From: Mycolicibacterium hodleri
Lineage (GTDB): Bacteria; Actinomycetota; Actinomycetes; Mycobacteriales; Mycobacteriaceae
Direction: 5' to 3'
Assembly (NCBI RefSeq): GCF_006439015.1
Contig: NZ_RCZG01000017.1
Location: 300-64,299 of the forward strand
DNA: 64,000 nucleotides
The first letter of the stretch is position 1. Every line of letters starts with the position of its first letter. Below the pieces are notes generated by a model. That model was not told the DNA's origin and did no database searches. It saw only the letters and a list, made by a program, of their open reading frames with translations. Positions 9,128-17,366 of the stretch are shown here, one piece after another. The translations under genes and the position numbers were made by a program.

Positions 9128-10656
9128 TCATGTCCGTTATGACCAGGACACGACGGCGGGTGACGGTCCCGCACGGCCAAGCTCGAGGCGTGCCGATCGC
9201 CATAATCGGTGCGGGTTTTGGCGGCCTGTGCGCGGCGCTCAAGCTCAACGCCGCGGGCTATCAGAACGTGATCGTCTACGAGCGCGCACCCGAAGTCGGG
9301 GGTACATGGCAGGCGAATACCTATCCCGGAGCAGCCTGCGACGCCCCCTCGCACATCTACAGCTACTCCTTCGCCCAGGACGTCGACTGGTCGCGCCGGT
9401 TCGCGCCCGGCCCGGAGATCCAGGCCTACCTGCACCGGTGCGTCGAACAGGCCGGACTGGCATCCCGGATCCGCACCAACACCGCGGTCACCGAGGCGCA
9501 GTGGTCGGGCACCGAGTGGATCATCACGCTGGCCGACGGCAGCCAAGAGCGCGCCGATCTGTTGATCCCTGCCGTCGGACATCTCTGCCTGCCGTCGATT
9601 CCCGACCTGCCGGGATTGGAAACCTTTGGCGGACCGACGTTTCACACCGCCAGATGGGATCACTCCGTCGACCTCACCGGCAAGAGGGTCGCCATCGTCG
9701 GCACTGGCGCCAGTGCGGTCCAAGCCATCCCCGCCATCGCCGACACCGTCAACCAGATGACAGTGTTCCAGCGGTCGGCGACCTACGTCATGTCCAAGCC
9801 GGAGAAGGTCTACACCGACCGACTCCACCGGGTCTACCGGCGGATTAGCCCTGCCAAACTGGTTGCGCGCGGAGCGATCTGGGGAGCCTTCGAGATGTTC
9901 AACTACTCGTTTTGGCGCTTCCCGACGACGATGACGCTTCTGCAGAGAATGCACGCTCGGCAGCTGAGGCGCGAAGTGCCCGATCCAGCACTGAGGGCGG
10001 CGCTGACCCCGGACTATCCGATCGGGTGCAAGCGGATCCCCATCGCAAATGACTTCTACCCGACGATGAACCGCGCCGACGTCGCGCTGGTCACCGATCA
10101 CATAACCGGCGTCACTGCAACTGGCCTGAGCACCGCAGCCGCGGCCCATCCCGCGGACGTCATAATCTTCGCCACCGGATTCGAGACGACGCAGTTCCTG
10201 AGCAGCGTCGTGATTCGCGGCCGCGACGGCCGCACGCTGCAGGAGCACTGGACCGATCGCGCCGGAGCCTACCTGGGGCTGTCCGTCCCCGATTTTCCGA
10301 ACATGTTCCTCATGTGGGGTCCCAATACCAACCTGGGCGCCGGCTCGATCGTGTACATGATGGAGGCCCAAGCCGACCACGTCATCGCCGCGGCCGACAT
10401 CCTCTCGACGCAGCCCGGGTCGACGGTCGAGATCAGCACTGCGGCCTACCGCGAGTTCCTCGACGAAATTCGAACCAGGCAATCCCGAACCATCTGGGCG
10501 GGCTGCCGCAACTGGTACCACGACGATCGAGGCAATGACATCCACAACTGGCACGGCTCCATGCGCACCTACCGGCGCCGCGTCCGCCAGCCCCATCCGC
10601 AGCACTATCGGGTCACGTCGCCTGTCGGCGACCAGATCTCGGCCACGGTTGAGTAG
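9121..10656 (+). CDS. Flavin-containing monooxygenase, Baeyer-Villiger type
   Basis: A 511-residue flavoprotein. The FAD fold is IAIIGAGFGGLCAALKL; the BVMO fingerprint FxGxxxHxxxW(P/D) is present as FGGPTFHTARWD; the NADPH fold is VAIVGTGASAVQ. NTYPGAACDAPSHIYSYSF is also typical of the class. These enzymes insert oxygen into ketones or oxidise heteroatoms using NADPH and O2; the substrate here is unknown. The start is uncertain: GTG 9121, ATG 9130 or ATG 9139 all precede the FAD fold and none has a strong ribosome-binding site. A TetR gene follows in the same direction 45 bp downstream, probably its regulator. Confidence 0.85.
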   Translation: MSIMSVMTRTRRRVTVPHGQARGVPIAIIGAGFGGLCAALKLNAAGYQNVIVYERAPEVGGTWQANTYPGAACDAPSHIYSYSFAQDVDWSRRFAPGPEIQAYLHRCVEQAGLASRIRTNTAVTEAQWSGTEWIITLADGSQERADLLIPAVGHLCLPSIPDLPGLETFGGPTFHTARWDHSVDLTGKRVAIVGTGASAVQAIPAIADTVNQMTVFQRSATYVMSKPEKVYTDRLHRVYRRISPAKLVARGAIWGAFEMFNYSFWRFPTTMTLLQRMHARQLRREVPDPALRAALTPDYPIGCKRIPIANDFYPTMNRADVALVTDHITGVTATGLSTAAAAHPADVIIFATGFETTQFLSSVVIRGRDGRTLQEHWTDRAGAYLGLSVPDFPNMFLMWGPNTNLGAGSIVYMMEAQADHVIAAADILSTQPGSTVEISTAAYREFLDEIRTRQSRTIWAGCRNWYHDDRGNDIHNWHGSMRTYRRRVRQPHPQHYRVTSPVGDQISATVE

Positions 10657-10701
10657 CGTGCATCGAGCACGAGTGGCTCAATGCGGTGGAGGGGGACCGG
10701 G

Positions 10702-11319
10702 GTGACTGAGCGACAGGTCCGGCCCAGAACCGTTCCGTGGCACGGAGTCCGCGCACCCGAAGACCCCAAGGCGCAGATCGTTGAGGCTGGCTCCCGCTGC
10801 CTGGTCAAGCTGGGCCTCGAGCGCACGTCCCTCAGTGCCATCGCGCGCGAAGCGGGCGTATCCCGCCAAACCATCTACAACCACTTCACCAGCCGCGAAG
10901 AGATCATCGGTGCAGCCATCGAGCGCGCCGCGACTGAAGCCAGCACCCGGATCATCTCCGAAGCCCGGAAGAACTCCACCGCAGCCGGATTCGTCGTCGA
11001 CCTGTGCATGGCCGCCATCGAGGAGTTCCGTCGCAACCCCGCCATCTCTCCGATGCTTCCTGCACTGGACGACCCCGACGCACGCAACCGCGTGCTCACG
11101 CCCGAGGTCATTGCCCGCGCCCGCATCTACCTCGAGCCCATCGTCGAATACCTCCCGGAACGGGCACCACACCTCGACGAGATGACCGAGACCTATCTGC
11201 GATTCGAGTTGTCACTCTTGACGATCGACAGCGCGGCCTCCCGATCTCCAGACGCCATGCGGGGCTACCTGCACAGAGTGCTCGTCCCCGCCCTCGGACT
11301 GCCCCTCGACCATTCGTGA
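10702..11319 (+). CDS. TetR family transcriptional regulator
   Basis: About 205 residues. The helix-turn-helix is seen as SLSAIAREAGVSRQTIYNHF within the first 60 residues, followed by a helical effector domain. The GTG at 10702 is chosen over the ATG at 10681 because GGAGGG at 10688-10693 sits 8 bp upstream of it. Located just after the BVMO on the same strand, it probably controls that gene and the divergent DUF3556/flavoprotein pair. Its 3' end abuts a fragment of ligC in antisense orientation, marking the right boundary of the accessory segment. Confidence 0.85.
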   Translation: MTERQVRPRTVPWHGVRAPEDPKAQIVEAGSRCLVKLGLERTSLSAIAREAGVSRQTIYNHFTSREEIIGAAIERAATEASTRIISEARKNSTAAGFVVDLCMAAIEEFRRNPAISPMLPALDDPDARNRVLTPEVIARARIYLEPIVEYLPERAPHLDEMTETYLRFELSLLTIDSAASRSPDAMRGYLHRVLVPALGLPLDHS

Positions 11320-11339
11320 ACCCGTGGCAGTCCTTCTCG

Positions 11340-11460
11340 CCGTCGCGGAAGCAGATGGACCGGAACCCGTCCCATTTCGGCTCGTAGGAAGCTTTGGGCG
11401 GGATCTCTGCCATCGACTTGGCCAGCGCCGGGGACACCGGCGCATCAGGGGCAGCTGCAT
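11340..11460 (-). pseudogene. Frameshifted 5' fragment of a ligC-type DNA ligase
   Basis: On the minus strand, MQLPLM from the ATG at 11460 matches the start of the intact LigC (MKLPVM). A 1-base loss then shifts the frame, and the next frame continues PVSPALAKSMAEIPPKASYE and PKWDGFRSICFRDGEK. The match covers about the first 36-40 residues, including the catalytic-lysine motif, and stops near 11340 where the TetR gene ends. It cannot encode a ligase. The complementary 3' ligase fragment lies at 2191-2499 on the same strand. Confidence 0.75.
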
Positions 11461-11918
11461 GCCTCATTGTCGCGCGGTGCTGCTGGCTGTGTTGGGCCGC
11501 ACCGGCCAGCGAGGCGATACGGGGTTGGAGGGGCAGAGGTCAGTACCGAGGACAACGTGAACCGGCCCATCGTGCCCAGCGGTACCGGGGCTCCCGCAAT
11601 CGGCGTCCGACTGATCACTTGGGCAAATCTGATCGATCGTTGACTCCAGCGTTCGTATTCCGCGAGCGTCTGCTGTGGTGACCAACCGCGGCGCTGGTCG
11701 ACGATGTTGTCGTTGGCGCGTTCAATATCGTTGATGCGCAGAACTTTCAGAGCAGACGGGCTGAACATGGCGTGAGACACCGACCCCATGTGTGCGATGA
11801 CGGCTTGCACCCGCCACCCGCTCGCCGCGCTGGGCGCGGCCCAATCCGTATCGTTGAACTGACGGCATAGCGCCAACACGTCGGTGCGCTCGCGTCGGAG
11901 CGCGTCAACCCGATTCAT
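11445..11918 (-). pseudogene. Truncated DinB/maleylpyruvate-isomerase-like (TIGR03083-type) protein
   Basis: The N-terminal ~120 residues (RRERTDVLALCRQFNDTDW, APSAASGWRVQAVIAHMG, APVPLGTMGRFTLSSVL) match the mycothiol-dependent-isomerase/DinB N-terminal domain found in many actinobacterial proteins. After about position 11560 the sequence stops looking like the family, and the last ~35 codons run through non-homologous DNA and over the ligC 5' relic. Complete relatives are roughly 200-260 residues, so this is a 3'-truncated gene. A short protein might still be made from the ATG at 11918. Confidence 0.6.
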
Positions 11919-12076
11919 GAATCGGTCGACTTGGTGATGTCGCGACGACGGCCAGACTCGCCGGCGGTGTCGAGTCGAGGGCTGTATCCCGTGCGCTTAT
12001 CGGCTCGAATACCATGCAGCGCGCGGTCATAGCCGATCGTGTGCAGTATGGGATGCATCCCCGAATTCGCTGCCAT
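11915..12076 (-). CDS. Possible small ORF (53 aa), unrecognised
   Basis: An open frame from ATG 12076 to a TGA at 11915-11917 encodes a hydrophilic peptide starting MAANSGMHPILHTIGYDR. Its stop overlaps the start of the truncated isomerase-like gene (ATGA), the arrangement seen in coupled genes. The frame remains open further upstream without a better start, so it may be the 3' remnant of a larger gene. I do not recognise the sequence. Apart from this ORF I see nothing in 11919-12120. Confidence 0.25.
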   Translation of the reverse strand: MAANSGMHPILHTIGYDRALHGIRADKRTGYSPRLDTAGESGRRRDITKSTDS

Positions 12077-12120
12077 CCTGGGGCGCACGTCCTGACTCGC
12101 TGCTCTGCTCGCGCCCGCGG

Positions 12121-13488
12121 CTATGCAAAGTGGCTCTTCGAGATCTGGCCGTGCACGCCTACGGTTTTGTCGACCACCTGGCTGACGGAGAAGTTTGCGG
12201 CAGCGGAGAGGTACGCGTACGCGGTGGGACGGTCCATCCCGCGGTCATCCTCCAAGAAGTTCAATGCGTTGACGACTGCGCGACGCATCGCCACGTTGAG
12301 ATCGCTACCTTGGCCGTTGGCCGCACCGTCGGGGTCGGACAGGCCAATCGGGATCCACGAATCCTGGTTTTCGGCAAAGGGATACACGAAGGACACCGAC
12401 GGTGCGTCACCGCTGCCCTTCTTGCAGACCGTCAACCGGAACGTCCCGCGCAACGCCCCCTCCATGGCGGTGAGCGCGACTTCCCCGTCGCCCATCGCCA
12501 TGTGAGGATCACCAACGTAGAACAAGGCGCCGTCGGCGAACACCGGCAGATAGAACGTCGAGCCGGGACCGAGCAGACCGATGTCGATGTTCCCGCCGCC
12601 CAGAGTAGGTGGGATCGAGTTGGCGTTCGGCGACGTCAGGCCGGGAGCGCTCGTATAGGCGACACCCATCATCCCCATGAAGGGCCGCAGCGGAAAGCGA
12701 ACGGCTGCAGTGCCGAACGGCATCACGCCGTGACCATTTTCGACGGCAGTGAAGGTGGAGATGTTGCGGTACTTCGTCGGGTCCTTGGTCTCCCTGCCAT
12801 CGGTCGCTGCGGGCGGCATGACCTCGTCGAGACCGATGCCCGCCGGTGCCTCGCGGTTGGCGGTCATTCCCAGCGCACCCTTGCCGTGCCGGCTGGAGAC
12901 CACGCCGTATGGGACGCGAGGAGTCGCCTCCAAGGTCTCGATTTTCAGGACGTCCCCAGGCCGAGCGCCCTCGACGAAGATCGGTCCGGTGACGACGTGT
13001 GGCCCGTCGACGTCGAAGTTGCGCGGTGTGCGGTTGTAGCCCGATGCGATGTCCACCGCATCCTGAAGCACATCTGATTCGGCGACTCCGTGAGAACCAA
13101 AGTACGCGCGCGGGTTTCGCCCCTGATCCTCCAGGATTCCCTCGTGGGACACCGTGTCTATGGTCACGGTCTGGCCAGATCCCATTCGTAACACCGATTG
13201 CGACTCGACGGTCGGGACGTAGCCCCACAACACCTTGTCGGCTTCAGAGCTCAGATAGTGATCGCCGGATCTGGTCCCCGTTCCCGGTTGCAGGATCGGA
13301 CCCGCGCCCGGTGTCGCAGTGCCCTCTGAAGACGTGCCGCCCCCACCGCCGTGCTCCGAGGACGAACACGCTGCCGTGCTTGCTATGCCGGCACCTGCGA
13401 TCAGCCCGGCTACGGCCTGTGCGAAACCTCTCCTTCCGATGCCTTTGGAGATGGTGGCGGCGGCGTGTTCGGCCAGCGAATCGGTCAT
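12121..13488 (-). CDS. Acetamidase/formamidase (FmdA/AmdA) family protein, Tat-exported lipoprotein
   Basis: A 455-residue protein. The N-terminus carries a twin-arginine motif (GRRGFAQAV) and a lipobox ending STAAC at about residue 40, so it should be exported folded and lipid-anchored. The mature part has the acetamidase/formamidase layout (GPHVVTGPIFVEGARPGDVL, KIETLEATPR, VSSRHGKGALG). The family hydrolyses short amides to acid plus ammonia, but many homologues are uncharacterised, and an extracytoplasmic location is unusual for it. A Ser/Gly-rich linker follows the lipid anchor. It is divergent from an MHS transporter at 13634; hydrolysis outside and uptake of the released acid is a plausible pairing (inference). 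Confidence 0.8.
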   Translation of the reverse strand: MTDSLAEHAAATISKGIGRRGFAQAVAGLIAGAGIASTAACSSSEHGGGGGTSSEGTATPGAGPILQPGTGTRSGDHYLSSEADKVLWGYVPTVESQSVLRMGSGQTVTIDTVSHEGILEDQGRNPRAYFGSHGVAESDVLQDAVDIASGYNRTPRNFDVDGPHVVTGPIFVEGARPGDVLKIETLEATPRVPYGVVSSRHGKGALGMTANREAPAGIGLDEVMPPAATDGRETKDPTKYRNISTFTAVENGHGVMPFGTAAVRFPLRPFMGMMGVAYTSAPGLTSPNANSIPPTLGGGNIDIGLLGPGSTFYLPVFADGALFYVGDPHMAMGDGEVALTAMEGALRGTFRLTVCKKGSGDAPSVSFVYPFAENQDSWIPIGLSDPDGAANGQGSDLNVAMRRAVVNALNFLEDDRGMDRPTAYAYLSAAANFSVSQVVDKTVGVHGQISKSHFA

Positions 13489-13633
13489 GTGGTGCTCCCA
13501 GTTGTCGAGTGACGGGATCTGCGGGATTCCCCGGCCCGATTTCTGAGACGTTGCGACGAGGTAACGGCTTCCGCATGGCGGTTACGCGGTGGCGTTCGCG
13601 GGAACAACACAGCATTGCTAGGGGAGGAGTGGT

Positions 13634-15034
13634 ATGTCTGCTACCAACACGTCGAGCGCCGGTACGCCGCCCGGGAACCGCGAGGTCGAGCCGAGTTCGC
13701 TTCGCCAGGCGATCGTCGGAGCGGGGATCGGCAACACCGTCGAGTGGTACGACTTCGCCATCTATGGCTTTCTCGCCACCTACATCGCCGAGAAGTTCTT
13801 TCCCTCGGCCAACGGCACCGCGGCGCTACTGAGCACGTTTGCGGTCTTCGCGGTCGCCTTCTTCATGCGTCCACTCGGCGGTTTCTTCTTTGGACCCCTC
13901 GGTGACCGGATCGGCCGCAAACGAGTTCTGGCCATCGTGGTCGTTCTTATGTCGCTGTCGACCCTCGGCATCGGGTTGGTGCCCAGTTACGACACGATCG
14001 GGGTCGCGGCGCCGGTGCTGCTGGTGATCCTGCGATGTGTGCAGGGCTTCTCGGCTGGCGGCGAATATGGCAGCGGAGCTTGCTTCCTGGCCGAATTCGC
14101 TCCCACCCGACACCGCGGGTTGGTCGTCGCCTTCCTCGTGTGGTCGGTGGTGATCGGGTTCCTGTTGGGGTCGGTGACCGTCACCGCGCTGGAGGCAATG
14201 CTGTCCGAGAGCGCGATGGACGCCTACGGTTGGCGTATCCCGTTCCTCATTGCCGGAATCCTCGGCGTGGTCGGTCTCTACATCCGGCTGCGGTTGAGAG
14301 ACACCCCGGATTTCGAGGCGCTCCGGGAGACCGGTGAGGTAGCCGAATCGCCCCTGAGGGAAGCGATGCGAACCGCGTGGCGTCCGATCCTGCAGATCGG
14401 TGGTCTGGTGATCATTCACAACGTCGGCTTCTACGTTGTGTTCACCTACCTGCCAACCTATTTCACCAAGACGCTCGGTTTCACCAAGACCGACGCGTTC
14501 ATTTCGATCACGGTGGCCAGCGTCGTTGCGCTGCTGCTCATCCTGCCATTGGCCGCGCTGTCGGACCGGATCGGCCGAAAACCGTTGCTGATGGCTGGTG
14601 CCATTGGATTCGCCCTGCTCGCCTACCCGCTGTTTCTGCTGCTGAACGCCGGCTCACTTGCAGCCGCGATCGGCGCCCATGCCGGGCTGGCAGCCATCGA
14701 GGCGGTGTTCGTGTCCGCGTCGCTGGCTGCCGGCGCCGAGTTGTTCGCGACACGGGTGCGGTCCACCGGCTACTCGATCGGCTACAACGTATCGGTCGCG
14801 TTGTTCGGCGGCACGGCACCGTATGTCGCCACCTGGTTGGCAGACCGGACCGGAAATGACTTGGCCCCGGCGTTCTACGTGATCGCAGCGGCAGCCGCGT
14901 CCCTTGCGACGGTCCTGACCATGCGTGAGACGGCCGGTCGCCCGCTGCGGTCCGTTGACAGCCGGCCGCACCTGCCCGTTGCGCTCGAACGCGGTGAGCC
15001 AGTCGTCACTGATCCTGCCGCGGGCCGGATGTGA
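13634..15034 (+). CDS. MFS transporter, metabolite:H+ symporter (MHS) family
   Basis: A 466-residue symporter with the MHS signatures GNTVEWYDFAIYGFLATY and RPLGGFFFGPLGDRIGRKR near the N-terminus, and a DRIGRKPLLM loop in the second half. Twelve membrane segments are expected and hydrophobic stretches fit. A strong ribosome-binding site, GGGGAGGAG, lies just before the ATG. The family moves organic acids, shikimate, proline or betaine. Divergent from the lipoprotein acetamidase homologue, it may take up its product; the substrate is not shown by the sequence. Confidence 0.88.
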   Translation: MSATNTSSAGTPPGNREVEPSSLRQAIVGAGIGNTVEWYDFAIYGFLATYIAEKFFPSANGTAALLSTFAVFAVAFFMRPLGGFFFGPLGDRIGRKRVLAIVVVLMSLSTLGIGLVPSYDTIGVAAPVLLVILRCVQGFSAGGEYGSGACFLAEFAPTRHRGLVVAFLVWSVVIGFLLGSVTVTALEAMLSESAMDAYGWRIPFLIAGILGVVGLYIRLRLRDTPDFEALRETGEVAESPLREAMRTAWRPILQIGGLVIIHNVGFYVVFTYLPTYFTKTLGFTKTDAFISITVASVVALLLILPLAALSDRIGRKPLLMAGAIGFALLAYPLFLLLNAGSLAAAIGAHAGLAAIEAVFVSASLAAGAELFATRVRSTGYSIGYNVSVALFGGTAPYVATWLADRTGNDLAPAFYVIAAAAASLATVLTMRETAGRPLRSVDSRPHLPVALERGEPVVTDPAAGRM

Positions 15035-15171
15035 TGAATCGAGCCGGCGGTGTTCGCCCGCGTGCCATCCCGACGATCGTCGCACCGTTGGCGATTGTCC
15101 TCGGGTGATGAATTCGGCGCGCATGGGAAGTCTTCACCTGATGCGACCCGCGCATACGTGAGGATGGAAAC

Positions 15172-16317
15172 GTGCCTTCTTCCGCAGACCTCCCGGTCCT
15201 GCCCCCGATCGAACCCATGCTCGCCAAGGCGGCCGCCAAAGTCCCCGATGACCCGGGAGTCTGGTCATATGAGCCGAAGTGGGACGGTTTCCGTGCGCTG
15301 GTGTTCCGCGACGGCGACGACGTCATGGTGCTGTCGCGCAACGGTAAGGACCTGGGCCGCTACTTTCCCGAACTGCTCGACTCGCTGCGAGACGAACTCG
15401 CTCCGCGGTGCGTCCTCGACGGCGAGGTCGTCGTCCCGCGGGAGGTCGAGGGTCGCGTCCGGCTGGACTGGGAGTCGCTCAGTCAGCGAATCCATCCCGC
15501 CGAGAGCCGGATCAGGATGCTCGCCGAGCAGACTCCAGCGCACTTCATCGGGTTCGACGCGCTGGCTGATGGGGATACCTCGTTGATGAACGAGCCGTTC
15601 CGGGTGCGACGCGACGCGCTGATCGAGAGCGTCCACGAGAAGCAGTGGTGCCACGTCACCCGCACCACCGAGGACCCGGAGCTCGGCACGCAGTGGCTCA
15701 CCACCTTCGAGGGTGCGGGGCTCGACGGAGTGATCGCCAAGCGACTCGACGGCCGCTATCTGCCGGGGAAGCGGGACATGATCAAGGTGAAACACAAGCG
15801 CGACGCCGACTGCGTGGCCATCGGTTACCGCATCCACAAGAGCGGGGAGGGCGTCGGGTCGATTCTGCTCGGTTTGTATCGCGAGGACGGCGAACTTCAG
15901 ATGGTCGGTGGCGCAGCATCATTCAGCGTCAAGGATCGCATCAAACTCCTTGGCGACCTGGAACCGCTTCGCGAGGGCGATCAGGTCAATGACGGCGAGC
16001 CAAGCCGCTGGAACTCCGCGGCCGACAAGCGGTGGATCCCGGTGCGTCCGGGGAAGGTCGCCGAGGTGGCCTATGACCAGATGGAGGGCAACACCGGGCA
16101 CGGAGCCGGGCAGCCGGCGACATCAGGGCACGGAGCCGGGCAGCCGGCGACATCAGGGCACGGAGCCGGGCAGCCGGCGACATCAGGCCACGGTGTGCGC
16201 TTCCGCCATGCCGTGAAGTTCGTCCGATGGCGCCCGGACCGCGAACCGTCGAGCTGCACGTTTGCTCAGCTCGACGTGCCGTTGCACTACGATCTGTCCG
16301 ACGTATTGGAGGGCTAG
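15172..16317 (+). CDS. ligC: ATP-dependent DNA ligase, LigC type, with a repeat insertion
   Basis: A 381-residue ligase starting at GTG 15172. The nucleophilic lysine is Lys36 in SYEPKWDGFRALVF; motif IV is GLDGVIAKRLDG and motif V MIKVKHKRDADCVAIGYR; the OB-fold closes with RFRHAVKFVRWRPDRE. Between YDQMEG and RFRH it carries three perfect copies of GHGAGQPATS (residues 309-338) that the ligase at 2544-3623 lacks, which explains the extra length. Prim-PolC follows with 2 bp between genes, so the two are almost certainly co-transcribed. In mycobacteria LigC works with Prim-PolC in short-gap excision repair (established). Whether the loop tolerates the insertion is untested, but the frame is intact. 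Confidence 0.92.
   Translation: MPSSADLPVLPPIEPMLAKAAAKVPDDPGVWSYEPKWDGFRALVFRDGDDVMVLSRNGKDLGRYFPELLDSLRDELAPRCVLDGEVVVPREVEGRVRLDWESLSQRIHPAESRIRMLAEQTPAHFIGFDALADGDTSLMNEPFRVRRDALIESVHEKQWCHVTRTTEDPELGTQWLTTFEGAGLDGVIAKRLDGRYLPGKRDMIKVKHKRDADCVAIGYRIHKSGEGVGSILLGLYREDGELQMVGGAASFSVKDRIKLLGDLEPLREGDQVNDGEPSRWNSAADKRWIPVRPGKVAEVAYDQMEGNTGHGAGQPATSGHGAGQPATSGHGAGQPATSGHGVRFRHAVKFVRWRPDREPSSCTFAQLDVPLHYDLSDVLEG
16096..16185. repeat. 30-bp tandem repeat, 3 copies, in frame within ligC
   Basis: Three identical 30-bp units lie end to end (16096-16125, 16126-16155, 16156-16185), followed by a decayed start of a fourth (GGCCACGG). The unit begins GGGCACGGAG and ends GCGACATCA. Each unit starts on a codon boundary and encodes GHGAGQPATS, so copy-number change keeps the ligase in frame. 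Perfect identity suggests recent expansion by slippage or unequal recombination. Confidence 0.95.
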
Positions 16318-16319
16318 AG

Positions 16320-17366
16320 ATGGCAAGTCCTGCAACAGAAGTCGACGTAGACGGGGTCGCCGTTCGGTTGACGAGCCCCGACAAGGCGTACTTCCCGAAG
16401 CTCGGCGCCGGCGGAACGAAGCGCACCCTCTTCGAGTACTACCTCGCCGTCGCCGAGCCCATGCTCGCTGTGCTGCGAGACCGGCCTACGCATCTCCAGC
16501 GGTTCCCCGACGGCATCGATGGGGAGGAGATCTACCAGAAGCGCGTGCCGGCAAAGCATCCCGACTATCTCGAGACCTGTCAGGTGACGTTCCCGTCGGG
16601 ACGAACAGCGGACGCCTTGAAGGTGACGCACCCCTGCGCGATTGCGTGGGCGGTGCAGATGGGCACCATTACGTTCCATCCCTGGCAGGTGCGCTGTCCG
16701 GACACCGAGCATCCCGACGAACTGCGAATCGACCTGGATCCGCAGCCGGGCACCGGGTTCATCGACGCCCGCGAGATCGCCGTCGACGTACTGAAACCCC
16801 TACTCGACGAGCTCGGCATCGTGGGTTACCCGAAGACATCGGGCGGTCGGGGCGTGCACGTCTTCATTCGCATCGCGCAGGACTGGGACTTCATCGACGT
16901 CCGCAGGGCGGGCATCGCGTTGGCTCGTGAAGTCGAGCGGCGCATGCCGGACAGGGTGACGACGTCGTGGTGGAAGGAAGGACGCGGGCAGCGGTTGTTC
17001 ATCGACTACAACCAGAACGCGCGGGACCGCACCTTCGCCTCTGCCTACTCGGCCCGTCGCACCCAGATCGCGACGGTGTCAACACCGCTGTCGTGGAAGG
17101 ATCTGGCGACGGCCGACCCCGACGACTTCACCATCGCCACGGTGCCGGATCTCGTTGCAGCACGGGATGATCCGTGGGCAGACATCAATGGCGTGGAGCA
17201 CTCCATCGAGCCACTCCTTGAGATGGTCACCGCCGACGAGGAACGCGGCCTCGGCGATCTCCCCTATCCGCCGAGCTACCCGAAGATGCCGGGCGAGCCG
17301 CCGCGCGTCCAGCCGAGCAAGAAGGTCGCCGCACACTGGGACGAGAAGGGCAACCCTGTCAGCTGA
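16320..17366 (+). CDS. primC: Prim-PolC: stand-alone LigD-like archaeo-eukaryotic primase/polymerase
   Basis: A 348-residue polymerase homologous to the LigD polymerase domain and to mycobacterial Prim-PolC (Rv3730c). Metal-binding motif I is DLDPQPG (Asp138, Asp140), motif II SGGRGVHVF (His180), motif III FIDYNQN (Asp229). The ATG at 16320 lies 2 bp after the ligC stop; a longer frame upstream is a shadow of ligC. It fills short gaps and can add ribonucleotides, handing nicks to LigC (known for the family). Co-directional placement after ligC differs from the divergent order I recall for M. tuberculosis. Its last 8 bp overlap the convergent gene. Confidence 0.9.
   Translation: MASPATEVDVDGVAVRLTSPDKAYFPKLGAGGTKRTLFEYYLAVAEPMLAVLRDRPTHLQRFPDGIDGEEIYQKRVPAKHPDYLETCQVTFPSGRTADALKVTHPCAIAWAVQMGTITFHPWQVRCPDTEHPDELRIDLDPQPGTGFIDAREIAVDVLKPLLDELGIVGYPKTSGGRGVHVFIRIAQDWDFIDVRRAGIALAREVERRMPDRVTTSWWKEGRGQRLFIDYNQNARDRTFASAYSARRTQIATVSTPLSWKDLATADPDDFTIATVPDLVAARDDPWADINGVEHSIEPLLEMVTADEERGLGDLPYPPSYPKMPGEPPRVQPSKKVAAHWDEKGNPVS

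Noticed and set aside
2133..15171. Insertion sequence or phage genes explaining the accessory region
   Set aside because: No transposase, integrase or terminal inverted repeats were found; only gene relics suggest past rearrangement.
16096..16185. CRISPR-like repeats
   Set aside because: The copies are contiguous without spacers and encode a repeated peptide inside ligC.
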